From positions 1 through 7,570 of the forward strand of contig JAMXLG010000018.1 in assembly GCA_024281135.1 (NCBI GenBank): a stretch of 7,570 bases of DNA, read 5' to 3'. The DNA is from Vulcanimicrobiia bacterium (lineage in GTDB: Bacteria; Eremiobacterota; Eremiobacteria; Baltobacterales; Baltobacteraceae). The position numbers and the translations under genes were made by a program. A model generated the notes under the pieces. That model saw only the letters and a list, made by a program, of their open reading frames with translations. It made no database searches and was not told the DNA's origin. Below, one piece after another: positions 1-7,570 of the stretch; position 1 is the stretch's first letter; every line of letters starts with the position of its first letter.

Positions 1-1974
<1,974 letters not shown>

Positions 1975-1980
1975 GGTGAG

Positions 1981-2023
1981 GAGAGAGGGTAAGCCTGCCT
2001 GGTTGGATAACTTACCGTTTCTC
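1981..2023 (+). other. Imperfect hairpin between ligA and the next gene
   Basis: Bases 1981-1993 pair with 2011-2023. Six pairs are GGTAAG with CTTACC (1988-1993 with 2011-2016). There is then one G-G mismatch (1987/2017), followed by six more pairs including one G-U (1981-1986 with 2018-2023). The loop is 17 bases. It starts six bases after the ligA stop and ends 23 bases before the next GTG start. No T run follows, so it is not a typical intrinsic terminator. It could be a leader or processing structure, or stabilise the ligA 3' end. Confidence 0.45.
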
Positions 2024-2046
2024 GCTGCTTCGGGGGTGGAGTAGAA

Positions 2047-2451
2047 GTGGGACAAGGGTTATCTGATGTCGCGCGTTTGCACGCGCGCATTCGCGAAGAG
2101 GCCGCGGCACTGTTCCGCGCGCTCGATCGAGAAAACGTACTTGCGTGCGTTCCGTTCTCGCGCTTCCTCGAAGCCGTCGACGTACACGTGCGAACCGATC
2201 TAACGATCGGCTATCGTCTCTTTCTGCATCATCCCAGTGAGTCGGTGCGACGCATTGCCGAGCGTGTGCTGCAAGAACAAGAGGCGTTCCCGCAATCGTT
2301 CGAGGCGTTCTTGCAGCGCTGGGGCAGCGCAGACGAAGACCAACTTCGTACGCACGCCTTCCGTGATGAATTGGAAACGCTCGTGAGTCAGTTGCTCAAA
2401 CGCATTCACGTGGAAGAGCGGCTGCTCTCGATGCTTTCAGATGTAGCGTAG
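2047..2451 (+). CDS. Small all-helical protein, possibly hemerythrin-like
   Basis: A 134-residue soluble protein with no signal peptide or membrane segment; the family is not firmly recognised. Its sequence reads as about four amphipathic helices (roughly 5-27, 36-62, 64-92, 98-132), suggesting a helical bundle. Histidines and acids sit where hemerythrin-like proteins carry metal ligands: H12 in helix 1, H47 with D51 (HVRTD) in helix 2, and H121 with E125 (HVEER) in helix 4. Helix 3 lacks the usual histidine pair. A diiron or oxygen-sensing role is therefore only a guess, and a metal-free bundle is equally possible. The GTG start at 2047 is supported by a strong Shine-Dalgarno (GGGGGTGGAG, 2032-2041) five bases upstream and by an in-frame TAA at 2008-2010. 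It lies 72 bases after ligA and may be cotranscribed with it. Its 3' end overlaps the convergent NAD(P)HX repair gene by 15 bases. Confidence 0.8.
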   Translation: MGQGLSDVARLHARIREEAAALFRALDRENVLACVPFSRFLEAVDVHVRTDLTIGYRLFLHHPSESVRRIAERVLQEQEAFPQSFEAFLQRWGSADEDQLRTHAFRDELETLVSQLLKRIHVEERLLSMLSDVA

Positions 2452-3963
2452 AAGCGTCCCAGGAGAGGTCTTCTGCGGTAACGCCGCCGCCAAACTTTGC
2501 GCAACGTCGCTCGCAATCACGCCAACCTTGCGTTCGTGAGTTGCATAGCGTCCGGCAAGACCATGCCAATAGGCGCCGGCTCTTGCCGCGTCGACGGGCG
2601 AAAGCCCCTGTGATAACAGTGTCGAGATGATGCCTGTCAGTACGTCGCCCGTACCTGCGGTTGCGAGTGCACTCGTTCCGGTCGGGTTGATGTGCACGAT
2701 CGATCCATCGTAGATCAGAGTGTCGCTTCCTTTTAACAGCGTTGTGACGCCGGTGCGATCGACGAACTCGCGAATGCGCTCCACGCGCTCGCCCGCGCGA
2801 ATCGTCCCCTTTCCAGAGAGGCGCGCGAATTCACCGGCATGCGGCGTAACGACGCACTGCTTCCCTCGTAACATATCGAGATGTTTGCTGAAGTGGAAGA
2901 GCGCACTTGCGTCAAGCACAATCGGCAACGTGACGCGCTCGACGAGCGACCGGATCATCACGCCCGTCCAATCGTCGAGACCGAGACCGGGCCCAATGCC
3001 GATCGCCGTATTGCGCTTCGCGACCTCGGCAAGATCGGCAGCGGCTTCTTCCGCGGCAGTATCGGGAAGAGTGACGACGACCTGTTCGATGAGATGCGCG
3101 CGAAGAACGGGGGCGGCGTTGCACGTCGTTGCGACCGTTACATAGCCTGCGCCCGCGCGCGCAGCCCCCAGCGCGCACAACACCGCAGCACCCGGAAACT
3201 GTTCCGAGCCCGCGACGATCAGCGGAGCGCCCGAGCTTCGTTTGTCACTCTCGGGCGCACGATGGGGAAGCATCGCGAGAAACGCATCGTCATCGAGCGC
3301 AGCAAACGTCTTAGCATTCGCTGCGAGAATAGATTCGCCGATACCGATATCGCCGATCCACACCTCGCCGACGCTCTCCCGCGCCGGCTCGAGAAGCAGT
3401 CCCGGTTTAAGTGCGGCGAGCGTGATCGTGACACTTGCACGAACCGCATCGTCGCCGCGCGAACCGGTGTCGCCGTCGATGCCGCTTGGAAGATCGATCG
3501 CGAGCACGGGTAACCGGTCGCGATCGAGCGCGCGCGCTGCTGCGCGAAACGCCTCGCCGAGCGGCAACCGCGAACCGGTTCCAAAGAGTCCGTCGACTGC
3601 AAGGGTCGCGCCTGCGAGCGCCGCACGCGCACCTTCGTCATCTTGTGGCAGCGGGCGAATCTTCACGCCGGCCTCTTGCGCTCGCGTTTGCGCATCGGCG
3701 CGTGCAGCAGACGCGCCTGCGTTTTCTGCCGCATAGACGACGCGGTCGTAACGCGGATCGAGCACCGCGAACGCTGCAAACGCGTCACCGCCGTTATTCC
3801 CAGGACCTGCGAATGCAACGACCGTTCCGCCTGCGGGAGTAATGCGTTCGATTAATTCCGCGATGCGCGTTCCCGCCTCGTGCATAAGCGCCGTTTCGCT
3901 GCTTGCCGCCGCTGCCTGCGCATCGGCTGCTCGCATTTGCGCAGACGTGAGAACGTAGCTCAT
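2437..3963 (-). CDS. nnrD: Bifunctional NAD(P)H-hydrate epimerase / ADP- or ATP-dependent NAD(P)HX dehydratase
   Basis: A 508-residue repair enzyme. It restores hydrated, damaged NADH/NADPH (NAD(P)HX): the N-terminal YjeF-type domain interconverts the R and S epimers, and the C-terminal ribokinase-like domain dehydrates the S form using ATP or ADP. Epimerase motifs: GPGNNGGD (53-60), VDGLFGTG (123-130, probable catalytic D124) and IDLPSGIDGDTG (156-167). Dehydratase motifs: GIGPGLG (322-328), VLDASAL (349-355), TPHAGE (373-378), KGSDT (411-415) and TAGTGDVLTG (435-444, catalytic D440). The usual DADAL is DASAL here, and the first motif ends GGDA rather than GGDG; both look like family variation. 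Length matches two-domain homologues such as E. coli YjeF/Nnr (about 515 aa). The ATG start overlaps the acpS stop as ATGA, implying translational coupling. The 3' end overlaps the convergent small gene by 15 bases. Confidence 0.95.
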   Translation of the reverse strand: MSYVLTSAQMRAADAQAAAASSETALMHEAGTRIAELIERITPAGGTVVAFAGPGNNGGDAFAAFAVLDPRYDRVVYAAENAGASAARADAQTRAQEAGVKIRPLPQDDEGARAALAGATLAVDGLFGTGSRLPLGEAFRAAARALDRDRLPVLAIDLPSGIDGDTGSRGDDAVRASVTITLAALKPGLLLEPARESVGEVWIGDIGIGESILAANAKTFAALDDDAFLAMLPHRAPESDKRSSGAPLIVAGSEQFPGAAVLCALGAARAGAGYVTVATTCNAAPVLRAHLIEQVVVTLPDTAAEEAAADLAEVAKRNTAIGIGPGLGLDDWTGVMIRSLVERVTLPIVLDASALFHFSKHLDMLRGKQCVVTPHAGEFARLSGKGTIRAGERVERIREFVDRTGVTTLLKGSDTLIYDGSIVHINPTGTSALATAGTGDVLTGIISTLLSQGLSPVDAARAGAYWHGLAGRYATHERKVGVIASDVAQSLAAALPQKTSPGTLLRYI

Positions 3964-4322
3964 GATTCGAGAACCACCACTGCCGCTGCAGTTGTCGCGG
4001 AGTGTGTAATCGTGAGGTGAATCGCGTGCACGCTGCGCGCCGGCACGAGCCCTTCCGCATCACCGTAAAGGCGGATGATCGGTTTACCGCTGCGTTCGTG
4101 TGAGACGCCGACGAGGCGCCACGGAATCGCGTGACCGAACGCTTTACGTGTCGCTTCCTTCGCGGCGAAAAATCCTGCGAGACGCTCGGGCCAGTGGCGC
4201 TTGCGCATTGCGTACGCCATTTCTTCTTCCGTGTAGATCTTACGCGCGAACCACGCCAGGCGTCGTTCATCGAATCGATAACGCTCGACCTCCGCGAGGT
4301 CGATACCGATGCCTACGATCAT
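3960..4322 (-). CDS. acpS: Holo-[acyl-carrier-protein] synthase AcpS
   Basis: A 120-residue 4'-phosphopantetheinyl transferase that moves the phosphopantetheine arm of CoA onto apo-ACP, activating it for fatty acid synthesis. Motifs seen: the N-terminal MIVGIGIDLAEVERY with Mg-binding D8; FFAAKEATRKAFG (51-63) with the second metal ligand E56; and a C-terminal LTITHS with H107. Length matches the family (about 120-126 aa). The ATG at 4322 is chosen because the protein then begins directly at the conserved first strand, and a Shine-Dalgarno AAGGG (4333-4329 on this strand) lies six bases upstream. The frame stays open far upstream, to about 4808, but that extension is antisense to the archaemetzincin gene and carries no AcpS sequence. 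The stop overlaps the start of the NAD(P)HX repair gene (ATGA), a pairing seen in many bacteria. The promoter must lie in or beyond the short divergent spacer 4323-4385. Confidence 0.95.
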   Translation of the reverse strand: MIVGIGIDLAEVERYRFDERRLAWFARKIYTEEEMAYAMRKRHWPERLAGFFAAKEATRKAFGHAIPWRLVGVSHERSGKPIIRLYGDAEGLVPARSVHAIHLTITHSATTAAAVVVLES

Positions 4323-4385
4323 TCTCCGCCCTTCGCAGCATTCGAGGAGTTTTCCGGCTCGATGCGTCGAAGCTCTGCGCTCGAG

Positions 4386-4928
4386 ATGGAGTCTCGCATT
4401 CGCATCGTTCCGATCAACACCATCGATGGTGCTTTCCTGGATCGTCTCGGGCCGTGCCTGGAAGAACGCTTCCTGTGCACCGTTGAAATCGAACGAGCGT
4501 TGGCGGTTCCGCGAACCGCTCTCAATGCGACGCGACAGCAACTCTTTCTCTCGACGCTCTTCACGCGCGTTCGACGCGTGCATCCCGACGGCGGAGCAAT
4601 CCTGCTCACGCTCACCGACTTCGATCTGTACAAAACGTCGCATCGGTTTATTTACGGCGATGCCGACGAAACGCAGGCCATCGCCGCGGTATCGCGGCAC
4701 CGGTTGCGTTCCGAGTACTACGGCGAAGAGCCGGACGCAAACATCCTGTTTCAGCGTACGCTCAAGGAGTGCGTGCACGAACTCGGTCACGCATTCGGAT
4801 TGAAGCACTGCTACAATGCTCGCTGCGCTATGTATTATTCGAATTCAATCTTCGAAACCGACAACAAGATGTCGCACTTCTGCGAGACGTGTGACCGTCG
4901 GATCGCTCGCGCCCGTAACGAACGCTGA
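4386..4928 (+). CDS. amzA: Archaemetzincin-type zinc metalloprotease
   Basis: Predicted metzincin peptidase of 180 residues. The active-site helix HELGHAFGLKH (131-141) supplies zinc ligands H131, H135 and H141 with catalytic E132. It is followed at once by the archaemetzincin cysteine set C142, C147, C166 and C169 (C-x4-C-x-M, then 16 residues, then CxxC), which binds a second, structural zinc; M149 falls in the conserved CxM. The N-terminus (SRIRIVPI, then LTDFDLY near 76-82) fits the family fold. No signal peptide or membrane segment is visible, so it is probably cytoplasmic. Start choice: ATG 4386 puts the first strand at the N-terminus as in archaeal members, but its ribosome site is weak. 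ATG 4362, adding eight residues, has AGGAG at 4345-4349 with a long 12-base spacer. The frame is open back to 4131, but that part is antisense to acpS and is rejected. Substrate unknown; members tested elsewhere cleave few standard substrates. Confidence 0.9.
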   Translation: MESRIRIVPINTIDGAFLDRLGPCLEERFLCTVEIERALAVPRTALNATRQQLFLSTLFTRVRRVHPDGGAILLTLTDFDLYKTSHRFIYGDADETQAIAAVSRHRLRSEYYGEEPDANILFQRTLKECVHELGHAFGLKHCYNARCAMYYSNSIFETDNKMSHFCETCDRRIARARNER

Positions 4929-4952
4929 ACAAGCTATTAACATTAGGATAAT
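4925..4952 (+). promoter_or_regulatory. Weak promoter candidate for the Cache gene
   Basis: In the 101-base spacer 4929-5029, GATAAT (4947-4952) matches the -10 consensus at five of six bases. CTGAAC (4925-4930), 16 bases upstream, matches the -35 consensus at only three. A second, weaker option is TTGCCC (4971-4976) with TATTCT (4996-5001), but its 19-base spacing is long. The spacer also holds a tandem CCCGGT pair at 4974-4985. None of these is decisive. Confidence 0.25.
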
Positions 4953-5018
4953 GAGCAGATAAGCGAGCCTTTGCCCGGTCCCGGTACATTTGGCCTATTC
5001 TGAACTGAATTTTCATTT

Positions 5019-5023
5019 AGAGG
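5019..5023 (+). promoter_or_regulatory. Ribosome binding site with two adjacent GTG starts
   Basis: AGAGG precedes two consecutive in-frame GTG codons, at 5030 (six bases after it) and 5033 (nine bases after it). Either could start the Cache protein, and the N-terminus would differ by one residue. Confidence 0.6.
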
Positions 5024-5029
5024 TACAGT

Positions 5030-6289
5030 GTGGTGGGACTTCGTGCGCGGCTCATAGCCATGCTCGTTATTGTCATGGTCTTGGCCTTCGTTCTGTTGCT
5101 GGTTGGTGTCAATTTTGGGTTGCGCAGCGACGTCCAGGGCCTCGCTCAGCAAAGCGTCGATGCGGGATCGAGCGCGCTCTCGGGCGCGATCGATGCACGA
5201 ACCGAACAGGTTCGCTCTGCAATCCTACAAGGCTCGGCGCAAACGTCGCTCGCCACTGCGTTGAAATCGGGCAACCACGCGGCACTCACCTCGGCGGCGT
5301 CCGATATTGCCGTGTCGTCGAATCTCTCGTTCGTCGTCGTAACCGACACGAAGGGCAACGTGCTTGCGGGAAGCCGCGCAGCCTCGGGAAGTCTCGCCAA
5401 AAATGCCGTCGTTACGAACGCGGTGAACGGCGCAGTGGCCGGCGGCACACAATTGCTCGACGGACCAACGCTCCACGCGCTGGGAGTCGCGGCACCGGCG
5501 CCCGCGCTCGCGATTGCGATGGCCTCGCCAGTCAACGTAGGCGGCTCCGCAGTCGGCGTACTCTACGGCGGCACGATCATTGATTCGACGACGAAGTTCG
5601 TCGATGACGTGAGCCGCTTCACGGGCGGCGCGACCGGTATCGCGCTCAACGGAAAGTTCGCCGCGACGTCGCTTTCAACGAAAGACGGCGCAAAAGAAAT
5701 CGGGACGACGATTCAACATGGCGACCTTTCGGATCGCAAGCCGTTCTCCGCAGCCGAAGCGCTCGACGGCGTCGATTATTACGCGAAGACCGCACCGCTC
5801 GTTTCGTATGACGGCAATGTCATCGGCGCAATGTGGTTCGGCGTACCGTATGCGCAGTTTGCCGCGATCGTCAACAACACGGTGCGCCAAATCGTCGTTT
5901 GGGGCGTGATCGGCTTGATCATTGCGCTCGTTGCCGGCACGTTCGTCGCATCGCGCATCGGCCGCGCGATCAGCCGTCGCAGCGAAGAAGTCAATGAGTC
6001 CGCGAAGCAGCTTCGCGTCCTGGTTGTGGGCGGTGAAGTGTCGGGCGATCACGTCAGCCGCACTCGCGAGACGCTCGAAGAGATCGTGCAACTCGCGCAA
6101 CAGGCTGCCGATGCGGCCCAGCTGCAATCGCTCGCAGGTCAGGCCGTCGACGACGTCGTCGTAATCGATACGTTGACGACCGAGCTCTCGACTCGCATGC
6201 GCGACGCTGCGGTCAGCGTCGAGCGTCTGAGTGCGGTTGCGGAGGAGCTGGAAGCGCTCGTCGCGGGAGCCCGCCCGAGCCGCAACTAA
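5030..6289 (+). CDS. Membrane-bound Cache sensor protein lacking an MCP signalling tip
   Basis: A 419-residue inner-membrane protein with chemoreceptor topology. TM1 is about 8-31, following a short positive N-terminus. A periplasmic domain of about 250 residues follows (32-286), then TM2 (about 287-308) and a cytoplasmic tail (309-419). The outside domain looks like a Cache sensor: [15 protein letters not shown] (101-115), [11 protein letters not shown] (175-185) and [12 protein letters not shown]...[12 protein letters not shown] (246-273) are typical strand-turn patterns of the Cache_3/Cache_2 type. The ligand is unknown. The tail is helical and coiled-coil-like, with no clear HAMP domain and no [18 protein letters not shown] hairpin tip, so by itself it should not engage CheA/CheW. 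No histidine kinase, GGDEF or phosphatase domain follows. The frame is clean and ends at a real TAA, with further stops soon after, so this is not an obvious frameshift. It lies 119 bases upstream of a full MCP signalling gene and may work with it. Alternatives are a decayed MCP or a ligand-binding decoy. Confidence 0.85.
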   Translation: MVGLRARLIAMLVIVMVLAFVLLLVGVNFGLRSDVQGLAQQSVDAGSSALSGAIDARTEQVRSAILQGSAQTSLATALKSGNHAALTSAASDIAVSSNLSFVVVTDTKGNVLAGSRAASGSLAKNAVVTNAVNGAVAGGTQLLDGPTLHALGVAAPAPALAIAMASPVNVGGSAVGVLYGGTIIDSTTKFVDDVSRFTGGATGIALNGKFAATSLSTKDGAKEIGTTIQHGDLSDRKPFSAAEALDGVDYYAKTAPLVSYDGNVIGAMWFGVPYAQFAAIVNNTVRQIVVWGVIGLIIALVAGTFVASRIGRAISRRSEEVNESAKQLRVLVVGGEVSGDHVSRTRETLEEIVQLAQQAADAAQLQSLAGQAVDDVVVIDTLTTELSTRMRDAAVSVERLSAVAEELEALVAGARPSRN

Positions 6290-6304
6290 CCGAAAGCGAC
6301 CGAC

Positions 6305-6326
6305 CTAAAGCCAGGCCTGGTTTTAG
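6305..6326. other. 22-bp palindrome between the two chemosensory genes
   Basis: The halves CTAAAGCCAGG and CCTGGTTTTAG are inverted copies with a single mismatch, which would form a G-U pair in RNA. In DNA it is a nearly perfect dyad, typical of an operator for a dimeric regulator. In RNA it could form a nine-pair stem with a GGCC loop. It lies 15 bases after the stop of the Cache gene. The T run is inside the stem, so it is a poor intrinsic terminator. Confidence 0.55.
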
Positions 6327-6334
6327 CCGTACAA
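6306..6334 (+). promoter_or_regulatory. Sigma28-like (FliA-type) promoter candidate upstream of the chemoreceptor
   Basis: TAAA (6306-6309) is followed after 16 bases by GCCGTACAA (6326-6334). The E. coli flagellar sigma28 consensus is TAAA, 15 bases, GCCGATAA, so the spacing is one base long and the -10 has an extra base. Read instead as a sigma70 promoter, TACAAT (6330-6335) is a good -10 but has no -35. The -35-like TAAA lies inside the palindrome at 6305-6326. A chemoreceptor is an expected target of flagellar sigma factors. No such site is seen before the upstream Cache gene. Confidence 0.35.
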
Positions 6335-6346
6335 TCAAAGAAGAGT

Positions 6347-6363
6347 CGCGGCGCGCTGCCGCG
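6347..6363 (+). other. GC-rich hairpin in the leader of the chemoreceptor gene
   Basis: CGCGGC (6347-6352) pairs with GCCGCG (6358-6363) around the loop GCGCT. It would lie in the 5' untranslated leader if transcription starts near the candidate promoter. No T run follows. In GC-rich DNA a six-pair hairpin can arise by chance. Confidence 0.3.
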
Positions 6364-6408
6364 GGTTATAGCGCGTCGGGTACGGTGCGTCGTCCTGAAG
6401 GGAGCCTC

Positions 6409-7570
6409 GTGATCTCCGCCTACTTCGCCGGTCTCCGGGCGCGGCTCGGGTTTGCAGCCCGCCTCGTGATTGCGGCGCTTGCCATCGCTGCCTGCGCAGC
6501 ACTTGCGTGGCTTGTTCCGGGAGTCCCGAGTGAGGGCGTGCTCCTCGTTATTATCGCGCTTGCTGCGGCGGCGGCCGGCGCGCAGTACGGCGTAGCGACG
6601 GCCCTGATTGCCGGCCTCATCGAGTTTTTTGTAAAGGCGCCGCACGACGCACTCGGAATTGCAATCGTTGCGGTCGGTGGCGCGCTCCTGAGCGCGCTTT
6701 TTTATGACGACATTGTTCCGATCGAAGAGTTGGGCGAAATCGCTCCGGGGAAGCTCGCCTTCCGCAGTTCTTCGCGCTCTGCATTGCCCCGCGGCGAGAA
6801 TGGCATCACGTCGATGAGTATCGCAGCACTCGCGTCGGGCATTCGTGAAGTCTCGCAGGGCGATTTCACCAAGAATATCGCCGTCAGCGACACTGCGCTT
6901 CAAGAGTTGGCGATTGCGCTCAACAAGCTGATTTTCGGCATGCGCAAGTTTCTCGGTCAATTGCATACCAACTCGATGCAGCTCGGCGGCGCCGGCACCG
7001 ATTTGCGTACCACCGCAACGACCGCGCTTGCGGTCATCGAAGGTGCAGCGGTCGCGCAGGGCCAGCTCGATGATGGCATTCAGGAGCAAGGGCGCATCGT
7101 TGAAGAAGCGACGTCGAAAGTCGTCGCGCTCACCGAAGCGATCTCGACGATTGCCGCAAGCGCCGAACAGCAGACACGCAGCCTCGACGAAACGGCCCTT
7201 GCCGTCTCGAATATGGCGAGCTCGATCGAAGAAGTCTCCGCGCAGGTCGATTCACTCTCGACTATCTCGACAGAGACGTCACGTACTGCCGAACGTGGTG
7301 GTAGCGCAGTCGTTACAATCGTCGACGGGATGCACACGATCCGCAACACGATCAACGATCTCGCTGAAGACATCCGTCAGCTCGGCAACAACTCCGAGCA
7401 GATCGGCGACATCGTCAAAGTCATCGACCGCATCGCCGAACAGACGAATCTTCTCGCACTCAACGCGGCAATCGAAGCGGCGCGCGCCGGCGAACACGGT
7501 CGCGGCTTCGCCGTCGTCGCAAGCGAAATCCGCAAGCTCGCTGACGGCAGCGTGCAAGCTACCAAAGAAA
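6409..7570 (+). CDS. Methyl-accepting chemotaxis protein with a membrane-bundle N-terminus (3' end missing)
   Basis: The frame runs off the window; 387 residues are visible. The GTG start at 6409 has GGAG (6401-6404, within AAGGGAG) four bases upstream. The N-terminal 100 residues hold hydrophobic helices at about 18-37, 43-57, 61-75 and 81-99, with only short loops. The pattern recalls the DUF4118 membrane region of KdpD, but this is tentative. There is no room for a large periplasmic sensor. Residues about 138-185 ([11 protein letters not shown]...ALNKL) look HAMP-like. The cytoplasmic coiled coil then leads to the near-invariant hairpin tip (about 341-370: [28 protein letters not shown]), which binds CheA and CheW. 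The descending arm is only begun, ending in [15 protein letters not shown], where ADEVRKLAERS is usual. It presumably passes signals to the CheA kinase and thus to motility. It may sense energy or membrane state through the bundle, or act with the upstream Cache protein. Confidence 0.93.
   Translation, partial: MISAYFAGLRARLGFAARLVIAALAIAACAALAWLVPGVPSEGVLLVIIALAAAAAGAQYGVATALIAGLIEFFVKAPHDALGIAIVAVGGALLSALFYDDIVPIEELGEIAPGKLAFRSSSRSALPRGENGITSMSIAALASGIREVSQGDFTKNIAVSDTALQELAIALNKLIFGMRKFLGQLHTNSMQLGGAGTDLRTTATTALAVIEGAAVAQGQLDDGIQEQGRIVEEATSKVVALTEAISTIAASAEQQTRSLDETALAVSNMASSIEEVSAQVDSLSTISTETSRTAERGGSAVVTIVDGMHTIRNTINDLAEDIRQLGNNSEQIGDIVKVIDRIAEQTNLLALNAAIEAARAGEHGRGFAVVASEIRKLADGSVQATKE

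Noticed and set aside
2881..3842. Several open frames of 60-210 codons on the plus strand opposite the NAD(P)HX repair gene
   Set aside because: They are arginine-rich shadow frames with no motifs, antisense to a well-supported enzyme.
4131..4385. Upstream extension of the archaemetzincin frame to 4131
   Set aside because: Most of it is antisense to acpS and unlike the family; archaemetzincins begin close to the first strand, at about 4386 (or 4362).
4323..4808. Extension of the acpS frame upstream to 4808 on the minus strand
   Set aside because: It is antisense to the archaemetzincin gene and has no AcpS-like sequence; the conserved AcpS N-terminus begins exactly at 4322, behind a good ribosome site.
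6305..6326. Intrinsic terminator for the Cache gene
   Set aside because: The only T run is part of the stem, not after it, and the GC part of the stem is only about three pairs beyond the loop.
6290..6345. c-di-GMP (GEMM-type) riboswitch, because AAAGCC and GGCCT occur near a GAAA upstream of an MCP gene
   Set aside because: The required paired stems and the GAAA tetraloop helix cannot be drawn; the similarity is confined to short strings, and the palindrome explains the pairing better.

Overview
The window is a GC-rich, tightly packed bacterial chromosomal segment. It uses GTG as well as ATG starts and recognisable Shine-Dalgarno sites. Core housekeeping genes (ligA, acpS, NAD(P)HX repair) and chemoreceptor genes point to a free-living bacterium that probably swims or moves on surfaces. 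I cannot name the taxon. The short repeat-like tract in ligA and the general codon style resemble little-cultivated GC-rich phyla such as Eremiobacterota or Chloroflexota, but that is only an impression.

Layout. Positions 1-1974 (+) carry most of an NAD+-dependent DNA ligase, LigA, missing only about the first dozen residues, which lie upstream of the window. A 72-base spacer with a strong imperfect hairpin leads to a small all-helical protein at 2047-2451 (+), possibly hemerythrin-like. This gene converges with, and overlaps by 15 bases, a minus-strand pair. In that pair acpS (holo-ACP synthase, 3960-4322) is read first and is translationally coupled through an ATGA overlap to a bifunctional NAD(P)H-hydrate epimerase/dehydratase (2437-3963). 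Divergent from acpS is an archaemetzincin-type zinc protease (4386-4928, +), a family best known from archaea and vertebrates.

Positions 5030-7570 (+) hold a chemosensory pair. The first gene encodes a membrane protein with a large periplasmic Cache-type sensor, but its cytoplasmic part is a short helical tail without the kinase-binding hairpin tip. The second, cut by the window end, encodes a chemoreceptor with a three- or four-helix membrane bundle, no large outside sensor, a HAMP-like segment and a canonical MCP signalling hairpin. The two look complementary (sensor without output, output without large sensor). A 22-bp palindrome and a sigma28-like promoter candidate sit between them.

No rRNA, tRNA, CRISPR array, insertion sequence or prophage gene was seen. 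No spacer exceeds about 120 bases. The most interesting points are the possible split chemoreceptor and its control region, the bacterial archaemetzincin beside acpS, and the repeat-like tract translated inside ligA.
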